Notes: generated from the sequence alone by a model not told the origin. Shown: positions 28,518-38,213, numbered from the stretch's first letter. The stretch is 64,000 nucleotides of DNA from JAPPLB01 sp965208945 (GCA_965208945.1 OZ242366.1:496001-560000), one strand, 5' to 3'. Numbers and translations are program-made.

Positions 28518-29924
28518 CTAGCCCTGGGCTCTTCCCCCGGCAATCTCACAGAGCCGCTCAACAACACTCAGCGCTCTTTCGAGCGCCACGCCTCGCGACG
28601 CCTTGAACAACACCGCATCCGCGGCCCGCAACTGTTCGGCCACGAATCGTCCGGCCTCTTCCGGTTCTTGAAAAAACGAGGTCCGCGATAGCGGCAGCCC
28701 GGCAACAACCGCCTCTTCGACGATCCACCGAGCGGCGCCGGTGACACCGATCAGGAGGTCGACGCCGCCTCGGGCCGCGGCCCGGCCGACGCGCCGGTGG
28801 AGTTCCTCCGCGGCCTCACCCAACTCACGCATCTCACCCAGCACCGCGATGCGGCGTGTGGCCGGTGTTTCCGCTAATACATTCAGCATGACCTCGATGG
28901 CCCGCGGGTTGGCGTTGTAGCAATCGTCGATCAATAATGCGCCTCCCAGCCGCCTCGTTTCACCGCGCCGCCTCGCCGGGCGCAGGCGCGCCACGGCATC
29001 GACGAGATCCGGAGAATCGACTCCGAACACCGAAGCCGTCGCCAGCGCCGCCGACAGGTTCAGCGCATTGTGCCGCCCGATCAAGCCGCTCTGAAAACCA
29101 ACGGTCTTCCCACCGTCCCTTTGGAGGAGGGTGAACCGTACGCCTTCGGCTCCGCGTGTTTCTATCGAGGTCGCCCGAAAGTCGGCCTTCTCACTCTCGC
29201 CGAATGTCACAACCGGCCCCGCGTGAGAGTCACGAAAGGCGCGTACCCGCAGGTCGTCCGCATTGAGCACGGCCGTTCCCTCGGCGGGAAGGGCCTCTAT
29301 CAATTCCCGCTTCGCCAGAGCGATTTCGTCTGCCGATGAAAAATACTCGACGTGCGCTTCACTCACGTTGGTCACGACACCCACCGTCGGCGAGGCGATC
29401 TCGGCAAGCGCAGTGATCTCACCGCGATGGTTCATGCCCATCTCGAACACGCCGACTTCGGCTGCGTCGTGCATTCTCAGAATCGATAGCGGCAAGCCCA
29501 ACTCGTTGTTCAGATTCCCTTCCGTCTTCGCAACCAGAAAGTGCTGCGCGAGCAGCGCCGCAATCGCGTCTTTCGTTGTTGTCTTGCCGTTGCTTCCGGT
29601 CACGCCTACCACAGGAAGCCCCCTACGTCTCCGCGCTTCACGCGCCAACCGCCGCAGCGCCGCTGCCGGATCACTAACGGCAAGCAGAGGGCCGCGGACT
29701 TGATGGGCGACCGCCCAGGAACGCTCGGCCACCACAGCCGCTGCGCCCGCCTCCCAGGCCGCGGAGATGAAGTCGTGGCCATCGAACTGTGGTCCGCGAA
29801 TGGCAAAGAACAGATCACCTCTCTCGATCGTCCTCGAATCGATGGAATACCCCGAAGCCTCGCCCGTCCGCCCTTGCAAGGAAGTTTCCAGAATGTTCGC
29901 AATGTCCGAAAGGTGCAAACGCAT
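28518..29924 (-). CDS. murF: UDP-MurNAc-tripeptide--D-Ala-D-Ala ligase
   Basis: The 468-residue enzyme adds D-Ala-D-Ala. The ATP loop GVTGSNGKTT is at 107-116; the SIDSRTIERGDLFFA block and NNELGLPLSIL match the family. I used the ATG at 29924; a TTG one codon earlier is less likely. The source of D-Ala-D-Ala is not in this window because ddl is absent from the cluster. It lies 24 nt after murE. Confidence 0.96.
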   Translation of the reverse strand: MRLHLSDIANILETSLQGRTGEASGYSIDSRTIERGDLFFAIRGPQFDGHDFISAAWEAGAAAVVAERSWAVAHQVRGPLLAVSDPAAALRRLAREARRRRGLPVVGVTGSNGKTTTKDAIAALLAQHFLVAKTEGNLNNELGLPLSILRMHDAAEVGVFEMGMNHRGEITALAEIASPTVGVVTNVSEAHVEYFSSADEIALAKRELIEALPAEGTAVLNADDLRVRAFRDSHAGPVVTFGESEKADFRATSIETRGAEGVRFTLLQRDGGKTVGFQSGLIGRHNALNLSAALATASVFGVDSPDLVDAVARLRPARRRGETRRLGGALLIDDCYNANPRAIEVMLNVLAETPATRRIAVLGEMRELGEAAEELHRRVGRAAARGGVDLLIGVTGAARWIVEEAVVAGLPLSRTSFFQEPEEAGRFVAEQLRAADAVLFKASRGVALERALSVVERLCEIAGGRAQG

Positions 29925-29948
29925 CAAACGATCCCATTTCGCCCGGCG

Positions 29949-31448
29949 TTACCCAGCCACGGAATGCACGCCATACCCTAGTTCGTGAAGCACGCCTCGG
30001 ACCTTTTCCCGGTCGTCGAAAGAAATCACCTCGCCGCCGATGGTCTGCGTCGTCTCATGACCCTTGCCAGCCAGCAGCACGATGTCGCCGGCCTGCCCTT
30101 GAGAAACAGCCCGGCGGATCGCTGCGGCCCGGTCCGCTTCGATTTCATGCTTGGATTCGACACGACCCAGTCCGACGCGGATGTCATTGATGATGTTGAG
30201 CGGATTTTCCGAACGCGGGTTGTCGGAGGTAAGAATTACCAAGTCGCTCAGACGTCCGGCAATTTCTCCCATCACCGGCCTCTTGGTGCGGTCACGATCG
30301 CCGCCACACCCGAACACCGTCAGAACGCGCCCCGGTCGATTTGAACGACGAAGCAACTCTCGGGCGGCTTCGAGCAGGTTCCGCAGCGCATCATCGGTAT
30401 GTGCGTAGTCGACGATCACGATAAACGGCTGTCCCTCGTCGATCAATTCGAAGCGGCCAGGCACAGCGCGGCATGCTTCGATGCCTTCACCAATCGTGTC
30501 GAGGTCGATTTCCAATGTAAGCGCGGCCGTGATCGCCGCCAGCAGATTACTGATGTTGAACACGCCTCCGAGCGATGATCGGACCTCCAGAGATCCTCGG
30601 GGGGTTGCGGCCCGAAAGTGCAGGCTTGAGAGACGTACCTCCACGTTTTCGGCAACAATATCCGCCCCCGGCTGCACTCCGAAGCTCAGCGTCTCCGACG
30701 AGCTTGTATCCAGCCACTCCCGGCCAACGGGGTCATCCCTGTTGATTACCGCGTAGCGGGGAGTCTCCCCGCCGGCGCCCTGCAGCAACCGGCGCTTTGC
30801 TGCAGCGTACTCCTCCATGGTTCGGTGATAATCCAGGTGATCGCGAGACAGGTTCGTGAAGACAACGGTGTGGAAGTCAAAGCCGTAGACTCGGCCCAGA
30901 TCCAAGGCGTGCGACGACGCTTCGAAACTGGCGTGGGAGCCCCCTTCTGCAACGAGATCGGCAAGAAAGCGAACGATATCCAACGATTCTGGCGTTGTGT
31001 TCACTGCCCGCAAGCGCCGCCGGCCGATCTTGTGCTCGATCGTGCCGAATCGGGCCGTCAACAGCCCGGCGTTCTCAAGGATGGAATCGAGCAGATGGAC
31101 TGTGCTGGTCTTGCCGTTGGTTCCCGTGACGCCGGTGAGCTTGAGTTGATGATCGGGCCGGCCGTAAAAGCGCAAAGCCGCGCTTGCCAGTGCCTGTCTG
31201 TCATGCGGCACTTGAATCCATTGCTCGGAGTGCGGCGCCGGCGCCTTGCGTTCACTTACGATCGCCGCCGCGCCGGCATCCAAGGCCGCCGGGATGAACT
31301 GATGACCGTCGACATGCTCCCCGGGAAACGCGAAAAACAAATCATCCGGTTCCAGTTTGCGAGAGTCGTATTGCAGACCATGGATCGACTTGTGTCGCAG
31401 CCCTGTCTGACAGAGGGCGCGCCGGTCAAACAAGTCTCCGATCTTCAT
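29949..31448 (-). CDS. murE: UDP-MurNAc-tripeptide synthetase (meso-DAP type)
   Basis: The 499-residue ligase adds the third residue. The ATP loop GVTGTNGKTS is at 106-115, and the carbamylated lysine region AAAKRRL is near 218. The substrate motif DNPRSENP at 409-416 is the form that binds meso-diaminopimelate; lysine-specific enzymes have a different sequence here. This implies an A1-gamma, Gram-negative-type peptidoglycan. The ATG overlaps the ftsI stop by 4 nt. Confidence 0.96.
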   Translation of the reverse strand: MKIGDLFDRRALCQTGLRHKSIHGLQYDSRKLEPDDLFFAFPGEHVDGHQFIPAALDAGAAAIVSERKAPAPHSEQWIQVPHDRQALASAALRFYGRPDHQLKLTGVTGTNGKTSTVHLLDSILENAGLLTARFGTIEHKIGRRRLRAVNTTPESLDIVRFLADLVAEGGSHASFEASSHALDLGRVYGFDFHTVVFTNLSRDHLDYHRTMEEYAAAKRRLLQGAGGETPRYAVINRDDPVGREWLDTSSSETLSFGVQPGADIVAENVEVRLSSLHFRAATPRGSLEVRSSLGGVFNISNLLAAITAALTLEIDLDTIGEGIEACRAVPGRFELIDEGQPFIVIVDYAHTDDALRNLLEAARELLRRSNRPGRVLTVFGCGGDRDRTKRPVMGEIAGRLSDLVILTSDNPRSENPLNIINDIRVGLGRVESKHEIEADRAAAIRRAVSQGQAGDIVLLAGKGHETTQTIGGEVISFDDREKVRGVLHELGYGVHSVAG

Positions 31449-33709
31449 TGTTTTGCTCCGACCCGGAAATCAACCGTGACCGTACCGCCAAACTGGATCG
31501 GCGTTCCAGCGGGTGGCCATTGGCGCCATACCCTGCCGCTGCCGCGAAGATGAACCGCCAACCCGAGCGAAGAGGTTTGCGAAATTACTGAATCCACCGT
31601 CTCGCCTCGAAAATCCGGCAGCCGCGCGTCAACCACGGTCAATCGAGCGGGCTTCATGTCCGCCGGCTCTGCTTCTTCGATGGTGTCGTCGACGCCCGCC
31701 TGCGGTTCCGGAGGTGATGTGGCATTCGGCCCGCCCATCTTCAGATTGGAGACCAACGGCAGATCCCCGAGCCGTGGAGAAGCGGAATCCGTCAACGAAG
31801 CGACGGTCACCACGACGGCATCGTCATCCGACGAGACGCCTGGGAACTCGACTTGCGTGCTTCCCGGCCAGTCACGAGCGGGCTCCTCGATCGCGAAGTC
31901 CGCCCACCACTCTTCGGGAATCGGGCGAACGGGCTCCTGCTCCAACGGCAGTTCCGGAGGCACGTCACGGAACCGCAGCACCTCGGTAGCGATCCTGGGA
32001 AACACGGGAGCCGCCACCTGTCCGCCGTAGTACATTCCGACCGGTGAATCAAGCACGATCACAACCAGGATCGAGGGGGCGTTGACCGGAGCGAACCCCA
32101 CGAAGCTCGCAACATAATCCTTGGTTGAATAGCGGCCCGTTTCGGGATCCACTTTCTGTGCGGTCCCGGTTTTTCCTGCTACCCGGTAGCCCGGCGTTCT
32201 CGCCCGGCGCCCGGTGCCTTCCCGGACGACTCTTTCCATGAGCGCCCGCATGATCGCTGCTGTATCAGGATTCAGAACACGAGACGACTCCCGAACATCC
32301 GGTTCTGTTCGCTCACCCTGCGGGCTGACGATGGATTCGATGATGCGGGGAGTTACGAGCGAGCCGCCGTTAGCGATGACACTGACGCCTCGCGCCATCT
32401 GCAGGGCGGTCACACCCACCTCTTGGCCAATCGCCACCGAGCCGATTGCAGCCGGATGCCAGCGTTCCCAGGGCCGCAGCAGGCCGGCTGTCTCGCCCGG
32501 CAAGGGCAGTCCCGTCGGCTGCCCGAAGCCGAAGGCGTGGGCATAGCGGTGAAGTCGTTCGGGGGAGAGCCGCAGACCCAGCTTGATGGTCCCTACATTG
32601 CTCGAGCGAGCCAGCACGTCCGCGACACTCAGCATTGCGAACGGCTTGTGGTCCCGAATCCAACGTGATAACAGGTAGATCCCCCCTCGCTCGCAGTCGA
32701 TCATCTCTTCCGGCGTGGTCACCATTTCCTCGAGTCCGGCCGCTACCGTCACGACCTTGAACGTCGACCCGGGCTCGATCATGTGACTCAGGGCGTAGTT
32801 CTTCCTATGCTCCAGGTCCGGCTTCGATGGCTCACGATCATTGGGATCAAAGGTGGGCCAGTTCGCCATGCCCAGAATGTCCCCGTTGACGGGGTCCATC
32901 ACGACGACGGTCCCTGCCTCCGCTTGCGTTTCCTCGATGGCCCGCCCCAGTTCCTTTTCAGCCGTGACTTGAATGCGCTGGTCAATGCTAAGCACCAGGT
33001 CATAGCCGGGAACCGGCTCCTGGATGACTTGGCTTGCGTATCGATGCTGCAGGGCGTCTACTTGTACGGAGCGCTGCCCCGAAACGCCTCGAAGCTTGGC
33101 CTCGAAGGTCTGTTCCAGCCCGGCCAGACCCATGTGGTCAACACCCACGGCCCCCAGGATGTGGGCCGCAACGGTTCCTTTCGGGTAATAACGCTTACTC
33201 TCCTTTTCAAAATGCAGTCCGGCCAGCGGAAGCTCCCGGATTCGCTCCGCCTCACCCGGTTCCGCCAAGCGCCGCACCCATTGAAAGCGCTTCTTCTTCA
33301 GCTTTTTTCTGAGGGAATTCGGGTTTTCTCGAAGCACCTCGGCGAGCAGCGTTGCCGCAAGCTCGGGGTCGCCTACCTTGGAAGGAAATACGCCGATCGA
33401 ATCTACCGGAGTGCTGCGGGCCAACTCGATGCCGTTGCGGTCGTAGATGCGCCCGCGTCTAGCCGCGATCTCGATCACGTCCTCCTGCTGCTGCTGTGCC
33501 TTCTCGGCCAGGCGAGGAGCTTGACGGATCTGCAAGTCCCAAAGACGAACGACGATCAGCGCCAGCCACAAGCCGGCCGTCAGGGCGAATACGAAAAGTC
33601 GAAAAGGGGGAAGACTCTGAAACTCGTACAGTGCTCGAGCCGACAGGCGCAGCCGCGTCCAAAAGCCTCGGTCGCTGGGGGATCGGTCTCTGTTCCGGCG
33701 ACCTGCCAT
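31445..33709 (-). CDS. ftsI: Division transpeptidase FtsI (PBP3-like) with C-terminal PASTA domain
   Basis: The 754-residue class B penicillin-binding protein has a membrane anchor (about 37-54), a dimerisation/pedestal domain, and the transpeptidase domain with SxxK at 315-318 (STFK), SSN at 369-371 and KTG at 513-515. After the catalytic domain, a linker rich in Glu, Pro and Asp (about 585-690) leads to one PASTA domain (about 690-752: VVDARLPDFRGETVDSVISQ start). E. coli FtsI has no PASTA domain. Addition of PASTA is common in Gram-positive and some deep-branching Gram-negative PBPs. It overlaps murE by 4 nt. Confidence 0.95.
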   Translation of the reverse strand: MAGRRNRDRSPSDRGFWTRLRLSARALYEFQSLPPFRLFVFALTAGLWLALIVVRLWDLQIRQAPRLAEKAQQQQEDVIEIAARRGRIYDRNGIELARSTPVDSIGVFPSKVGDPELAATLLAEVLRENPNSLRKKLKKKRFQWVRRLAEPGEAERIRELPLAGLHFEKESKRYYPKGTVAAHILGAVGVDHMGLAGLEQTFEAKLRGVSGQRSVQVDALQHRYASQVIQEPVPGYDLVLSIDQRIQVTAEKELGRAIEETQAEAGTVVVMDPVNGDILGMANWPTFDPNDREPSKPDLEHRKNYALSHMIEPGSTFKVVTVAAGLEEMVTTPEEMIDCERGGIYLLSRWIRDHKPFAMLSVADVLARSSNVGTIKLGLRLSPERLHRYAHAFGFGQPTGLPLPGETAGLLRPWERWHPAAIGSVAIGQEVGVTALQMARGVSVIANGGSLVTPRIIESIVSPQGERTEPDVRESSRVLNPDTAAIMRALMERVVREGTGRRARTPGYRVAGKTGTAQKVDPETGRYSTKDYVASFVGFAPVNAPSILVVIVLDSPVGMYYGGQVAAPVFPRIATEVLRFRDVPPELPLEQEPVRPIPEEWWADFAIEEPARDWPGSTQVEFPGVSSDDDAVVVTVASLTDSASPRLGDLPLVSNLKMGGPNATSPPEPQAGVDDTIEEAEPADMKPARLTVVDARLPDFRGETVDSVISQTSSLGLAVHLRGSGRVWRQWPPAGTPIQFGGTVTVDFRVGAKQ

Positions 33710-33777
33710 GAATGACTCTGATTACTCGGGCCGCCGTAAGGGCGAGCCGTCAGAGAGAGTTTTGGCTCTCACCTCGT

Positions 33778-34386
33778 TCAGGGCTGGGCATTCCTCCGGT
33801 TCCAAGCCAATTCGTCTTCCTGTGATACCGGGGAAATCGTCCGGTTCTGCCAGGCAAAACGATCCGGTGGCGTCTGCTCCAATCCCTGCCGTCCGGCGAG
33901 GTCCGCCACCCTGCGAAGGTCACTCAACCTCGCTTGGCGAACACGGAGCTGGTCTTGAATCTCAACCAGCGACTGGTGCGTTTCGCTCAGTTTCTCGAGG
34001 CGATACCCCGACTGCCTCAAAAGCGGCCGCGGGGCGAAGGTCAGGATCATCATGACGAGGCCCAGCAAACCTCCGATGACCAACCGTGACCAGACGACCT
34101 TGTCTCTCGGGTCTGGCCGCCGCCGCAAGTTCGAGTTGTCCAAATTCTTGACGTGGAAGTATACGTTCTCCATCGGGAATGGGCGGGAAGAAACCGGTCG
34201 CCGGGAAAGCCCCGCCCGCGCAGCGCGTCCCACGCCGGCTCCGTCGTAAACGAACTCATCGCGGGCAGGCTCCGGCAGGGGCCTGCGGGTGACTCGATGC
34301 CCGGCCGTCCTCGTTACCTCGACGGGGCCGACGGACGGTTCCCGGGGCTCCCATCGTGCCGGGATCGCTAGTTCAGGGGCTGCCAT
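33778..34386 (-). CDS. ftsL: FtsL-like division protein
   Basis: The 202-residue protein has a long basic, proline-rich cytoplasmic tail of about 95 residues, one membrane segment (about 100-118: VIGGLLGLVMMILTF), then a periplasmic coiled coil with Leu heptads (RLEKLSETHQSLVEIQDQLR). Placement between rsmH and ftsI and this architecture identify it as FtsL despite low sequence conservation. The ATG at 34386 overlaps rsmH by 19 nt; a shorter version starting at MENVYFHVKN (about residue 72) is possible. The N-terminal tail is long compared with the roughly 35 residues of E. coli FtsL. Confidence 0.75.
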   Translation of the reverse strand: MAAPELAIPARWEPREPSVGPVEVTRTAGHRVTRRPLPEPARDEFVYDGAGVGRAARAGLSRRPVSSRPFPMENVYFHVKNLDNSNLRRRPDPRDKVVWSRLVIGGLLGLVMMILTFAPRPLLRQSGYRLEKLSETHQSLVEIQDQLRVRQARLSDLRRVADLAGRQGLEQTPPDRFAWQNRTISPVSQEDELAWNRRNAQP

Positions 34387-35252
34387 AACTTCTTGGTCCT
34401 CTCCGCCGCGCGCAGCTTGGCGCTGCGGCTTGCCGGGTTCTCGGCGACCTCGTCCTCACCGGGACGGACGACTCGCTTCGTCAGAAGCGCCAGCAGATCT
34501 CGATCCGCCCAGCGGCGGAACGACTGCTTGACGCGGCGGTCTTCGAGCGAGTGAAAACTGACCACCACCATGCGCCCGCCCGGGGCCAGCAACGGCGGCG
34601 CCGCCTCGAGGAGGCGGTCCAGCTCGACCAACTCGTCGTTCACGGCGATCCGAATCGCTTGAAACGTCCGCGTCGCCGGGTGAATCTTCATGCGAGGCGT
34701 TCGAGGGACGGCTCGCGCCACGATCTCGGCCAAATGAGCCGTATCGCGGATCGGCCGCCCCCGAACAATGGCCTTGGCAATTCTAAAGCTTCTCCTCTCT
34801 TCACCAAACTCGAAGATCAAGTCCGCGAGCCGCCGCTCGTCGTACTGATTCACGATCACGTCTGCTGTCAGCAGCCGTCTGCGGTCCATCCGCATATCCA
34901 GCGGACCCTGGCGCCGCAAGCTGAAGCCCCGCGCGCCGGATTCGAACTGTCCGCGCGAAAGCCCCAGGTCAGCGACGATGCCGTGGGGGCGCTCGGAGCC
35001 CAGCACTCCCTCAATGTCGCCGTAGCTGGTGTGATGAAAACTCACTCTTCCGCTCCACTCGTGAAGCCGCCCTCGGGCCAGCTCAATCGCGTCTCGGTCC
35101 CAATCGATCGCGATGAGCCGGCCCGAGTCAAGGCGTGACAAGATCGCCTCTGCATAGCGGCTCTCACCCAAAGTGCAATCCACATACAGGCCGGAGGGGT
35201 CAATGTTCAAAAACTCCAATACCTGCGGCAGCAATACCGGATAGTGCGCCAA
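34368..35252 (-). CDS. rsmH: 16S rRNA m4C1402 methyltransferase
   Basis: The 294-residue SAM-dependent enzyme methylates C1402 of 16S rRNA. The SAM region reads YVDCTLGESRYAEAIL; the usual GGHS tetrad in this loop is replaced by SRYA. Other motifs are normal: DLGLSRGQFES, RGFSLRRQGPLDMRM, VSFHSLEDRRVKQSFR. It starts 3 nt after mraZ, as in most dcw clusters. Confidence 0.94.
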   Translation of the reverse strand: MAHYPVLLPQVLEFLNIDPSGLYVDCTLGESRYAEAILSRLDSGRLIAIDWDRDAIELARGRLHEWSGRVSFHHTSYGDIEGVLGSERPHGIVADLGLSRGQFESGARGFSLRRQGPLDMRMDRRRLLTADVIVNQYDERRLADLIFEFGEERRSFRIAKAIVRGRPIRDTAHLAEIVARAVPRTPRMKIHPATRTFQAIRIAVNDELVELDRLLEAAPPLLAPGGRMVVVSFHSLEDRRVKQSFRRWADRDLLALLTKRVVRPGEDEVAENPASRSAKLRAAERTKKLWQPLN

Positions 35253-35255
35253 TCA

Positions 35256-35714
35256 TCACACCCCCAGATTCGCCGCATAACGCTTGTCGATCGTGGTCAG
35301 TCGATTCTCTTCGGCCGCTTCCTCGAAGCGCGCCGCGCTCACCACGAACAGATGGTTCGACTGCCACAGAATCTTGACTTCGCCCCTCATGCCCGCGGCT
35401 TCCCGCAAAACCGCGGGCACAAGGATGCGGCCTTGGTTGTCCAAGGTCTCCTCTGCTCCAAAACGATTCACCTGGAACAGAATCTTTTGCTTGATCTCGC
35501 CATCGGCTTCATTGCCGTCAGGCGACTTGTTCGATAAGCTGGTCTCCACGGCTTCCCACTCCCGGAGCGGGAAAACCTTGACCTCTTCGCCGTCGAGACT
35601 CGTGATGAACACCTTCGGTTCCCTGTACTCCTCAACCATGCGAGAGCGGACCAGGGCGGGCAGCTTGAGTCTGCCTTTGTCGTCTACCCGCCCTGTCTGC
35701 GTACCTCGGAACAT
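35256..35714 (-). CDS. mraZ: Transcriptional regulator MraZ
   Basis: The 152-residue protein has two SpoVT/AbrB-type domains; DDKGRLKLPALVRSRM and DNQGRILVPAVLREAAG are the two matching strands. MraZ forms ring oligomers that bind repeats upstream of its own gene and repress the dcw operon. It is the first gene of the cluster. Spaced GTGGT repeats on its coding strand lie about 40-85 nt upstream. Confidence 0.95.
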   Translation of the reverse strand: MFRGTQTGRVDDKGRLKLPALVRSRMVEEYREPKVFITSLDGEEVKVFPLREWEAVETSLSNKSPDGNEADGEIKQKILFQVNRFGAEETLDNQGRILVPAVLREAAGMRGEVKILWQSNHLFVVSAARFEEAAEENRLTTIDKRYAANLGV

Positions 35715-35752
35715 GTTTCAAGACCGGAGGACCGTCTGAGGAGGAACGATCA

Positions 35753-35797
35753 ACCACTCTAAGCCAGAATCGTCTACTTTTGACCACTACTGACCAC
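35753..35797 (-). promoter_or_regulatory. Candidate MraZ operator repeats
   Basis: Read on the mraZ coding strand, GTGGT occurs at 35797-35793, 35787-35783 and 35757-35753. The first two are 10 bp apart with 5-nt spacers and the third is 30 bp further, so all fall on one face of the helix. Known MraZ operators are short G-rich repeats with 10-bp spacing, which fits. Confidence 0.5.
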
Positions 35798-36151
35798 ATG
35801 TAAAATCCCATATCCCCGCGCTGATGTCAAGCGGAAAAGGGCTGTATCTCTAAAAAAATATTGGACTTACGAGTAGGGTAATAGATGTGGTATGGGGTGG
35901 AGGATGGGCACTATATCTTGTGGTTTGAAGGTTCTCTTCCAAGGACATCGCAGTGGTCGGAGATCGCCGGTTCGGACTTGGCCTCTTGAAGTTTCAAGGC
36001 GTCCCGGCGAAAAACCGACCACTTCGGACAAAATTTCGGCCTGATCATCTTCCGCGATCAACATGCCGGTTGAGGCGGATCGGGGGTTGGAGTTACAGAA
36101 CCGGACGCCGACTCGGGGCCGTCGGCTTCCCTTGATTTTCCACTCGGGATC

Positions 36152-36274
36152 TCAAGGTGACACGGCCGCGGTGAAGAACCAGATGAACAATCCGAGCAAG
36201 ATCACGATGACCAAGGAGCATCCGAAGGCTTGGGCCTTGGACGATTTCTTCTTCTTCCCACGGGCCAGCTTCAT
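36152..36274 (-). CDS. 40-residue single-span membrane protein
   Basis: A short frame starting ATG at 36274 encodes MKLARGKKKKSSKAQAFG, then a hydrophobic stretch of about 18 residues (CSLVIVILLGLFIWFFTA), ending VSP. A lysine-rich N-terminus followed by one helix predicts an N-in membrane protein. It begins only 16 nt after the stop of the glucose-6-phosphate isomerase-like gene, with GTGAGAAAG just ahead of the start. I do not recognise the family. The rest of the gap up to mraZ (36275-36290 and 35798-36151) shows no other gene. Confidence 0.5.
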   Translation of the reverse strand: MKLARGKKKKSSKAQAFGCSLVIVILLGLFIWFFTAAVSP

Positions 36275-36290
36275 CTTTCTCACTGCTTTC

Positions 36291-38213
36291 TTACCTCCCC
36301 CCCGGTGACAGCCGCTTGGCGACTTCTGAGAAGAACTCTCTGAGAGTAGCGCGGCTGTTCTCGGAAAGGTCTCGAATGGTAAGCGGTATCACAGGACGGC
36401 CGCGTTCGAGCAAGGCAAGTACTGTGGCGAGCCACTGCGCCCGATGATATTCGGGGCTGTAGTCGAGTTTCTCGAAAGTGTCTTGCTTGTCACTTAGCAC
36501 AATCGTGCTCAAAGCTCCCCCATGGCCAATGATCATCTCGTGGTAGGAGTGATTCATCGCGGGGCCCTCGTAAACGTCGGCAGGCATCTTCAAGCGGGAA
36601 CGAAAGACACGGTCCGCCGACGAGTCAAGCGCCCGACGCAACTGTATGCCGGGCCGATGATAGCGGCTGTCTCCGAAATAGGTCAGCTCGCCATAGCGTA
36701 CGATCCCCTCTCGAACGAGCCGCTCAAGAGCCGACGCGTAGACCGCTGCGGCGTTTCCGTGCTCGGCCCGTAAATCGTCGTCGCGGATAAGGCCGAGTTT
36801 TTCGAGAGCCGCCAAGTTGACGGTCAGCCCACCTCGCCATTGCAATCGCAGCGGAGAGTTCGCAATCCGCTCCCATGCCGGAGTCTTCTCGATGCCTCCC
36901 CGGTTGAGCGCCTGGCCGTGGACCTGCGCTGCGATGGACTTGTAAAGCTCAACGCTCGGCTGCGTAACGAAGTTCATCTTCCACAAATAGCCCAGACCGA
37001 ACACCACGTAATGGATGAACTGCATGTAGCGAGCGACGGCCGCCTCTCCGCTCAGCTTCAGGACCGCGAGCGGATAGCCGGCTCGGCGCAGAACTCCGAC
37101 CTTCACGCTGTCCGGATTCTGCTCGCCTGCGACATTCACGACCAGGAAGCAACGGTCCTGCGTCTCTTCCTTCGTAGACCGGTAGTTGGCCAACTTCAGC
37201 TTCTCCTGGATGGCGATCTTGATGCCGAGTTCGTCGCTCTTGCCGAGGCTTTCCTCGAAGTCCTGCTTGGTCCAGACGGCGCCGGCGGCCCATTTTTTCG
37301 GGAGGAAAAGTGTCAGCTTGTCGCGGCCGGCTCGCACATTGGCGTCCAGAAAGCCGGCCAGTCGAAAAGCGGCTTGGACTTCCCCGCTACTCAAAGTTGT
37401 GGCTTGCAACCAGGAATCCAGCTTGCAGCCGTTGAGGGCAAGAGGGTACAGGCTGCCGCGCGTCAACGGCCCGCTGTGACGCCCGGCGGTCGTGTTCCCG
37501 CCATCAGGCTGCAACGGAACCCGGCGGAACCCGCGTTTCGATGCAAAGCGGTCCAGTACCGAGTCCGGCAGCGTCATGTAGACGAAGTTCGACTGATTGG
37601 AGATCTTGAGCTTGCGATAGAGGCCGTCCAGCTTCTCGAGGTTCACCACCGGCTCATAGGAGGTCATTCCCATTGCCATCCCCACGATCAGGCACTTGCG
37701 CAGCGCTTTGGTCAATGGTTGCTTGTCGATCTTCTGGATGTGATCGAGGATGGCGCGCAGTTTCGCCGGGTCGGTCGAGTCGAGAAGATAGACACGAACG
37801 CCGCCATTGAGCAGTCCTGCTGCCTGGTAGAACGCTTTGTCCTCGGCAGATCCACCCATGCCGGCCCAGATCAAGTACTTGAGCGGGACACCGTGAGCCG
37901 CCCGGATGGCCGCCGCGATATCGGCGACCTCGCGTTCGATCATACCTGGCCAATCGGGGTGCTCATTCACGAGCCACGGGAGGTGCAGAACGCCATACCC
38001 GTTCTTGGTCACCCTGCCCTTCCCATTGCGCTCCGTCCCGATTCGGACAAGGACATCCGATTCAGGTTCCATCGCCTCCAGGCCGCGCTTGCGGCCGCGT
38101 CGATCAAGTTCACGTACACGCTCGACTACGCGCTCATCGGTGAGGTGCTCGTAACCGGGGTTGAAAGAGAAAGAATGGAAGGAGAGCGTAAGAGGCGAAC
38201 GCGGGCGGGGCAC
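36291..38213 (-). CDS. Glucose-6-phosphate isomerase-like protein
   Basis: The 640-residue protein contains SIS-type sugar isomerase domains: LIWAGMGGSAEDKAF near residue 115 binds the phosphosugar, followed by VYLLDSTDP. The middle and C-terminal parts resemble the long phosphoglucose isomerase form found with or fused to transaldolase in Gram-negative bacteria, for example MNHSYHEMIIGH near residue 568. Whether isomerase activity is retained cannot be told from sequence alone. The start is GTG. It is the first gene of a pair with the small membrane protein behind it. The 237 nt ahead of it hold nothing recognisable. Confidence 0.7.
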   Translation of the reverse strand: MPRPRSPLTLSFHSFSFNPGYEHLTDERVVERVRELDRRGRKRGLEAMEPESDVLVRIGTERNGKGRVTKNGYGVLHLPWLVNEHPDWPGMIEREVADIAAAIRAAHGVPLKYLIWAGMGGSAEDKAFYQAAGLLNGGVRVYLLDSTDPAKLRAILDHIQKIDKQPLTKALRKCLIVGMAMGMTSYEPVVNLEKLDGLYRKLKISNQSNFVYMTLPDSVLDRFASKRGFRRVPLQPDGGNTTAGRHSGPLTRGSLYPLALNGCKLDSWLQATTLSSGEVQAAFRLAGFLDANVRAGRDKLTLFLPKKWAAGAVWTKQDFEESLGKSDELGIKIAIQEKLKLANYRSTKEETQDRCFLVVNVAGEQNPDSVKVGVLRRAGYPLAVLKLSGEAAVARYMQFIHYVVFGLGYLWKMNFVTQPSVELYKSIAAQVHGQALNRGGIEKTPAWERIANSPLRLQWRGGLTVNLAALEKLGLIRDDDLRAEHGNAAAVYASALERLVREGIVRYGELTYFGDSRYHRPGIQLRRALDSSADRVFRSRLKMPADVYEGPAMNHSYHEMIIGHGGALSTIVLSDKQDTFEKLDYSPEYHRAQWLATVLALLERGRPVIPLTIRDLSENSRATLREFFSEVAKRLSPGGR

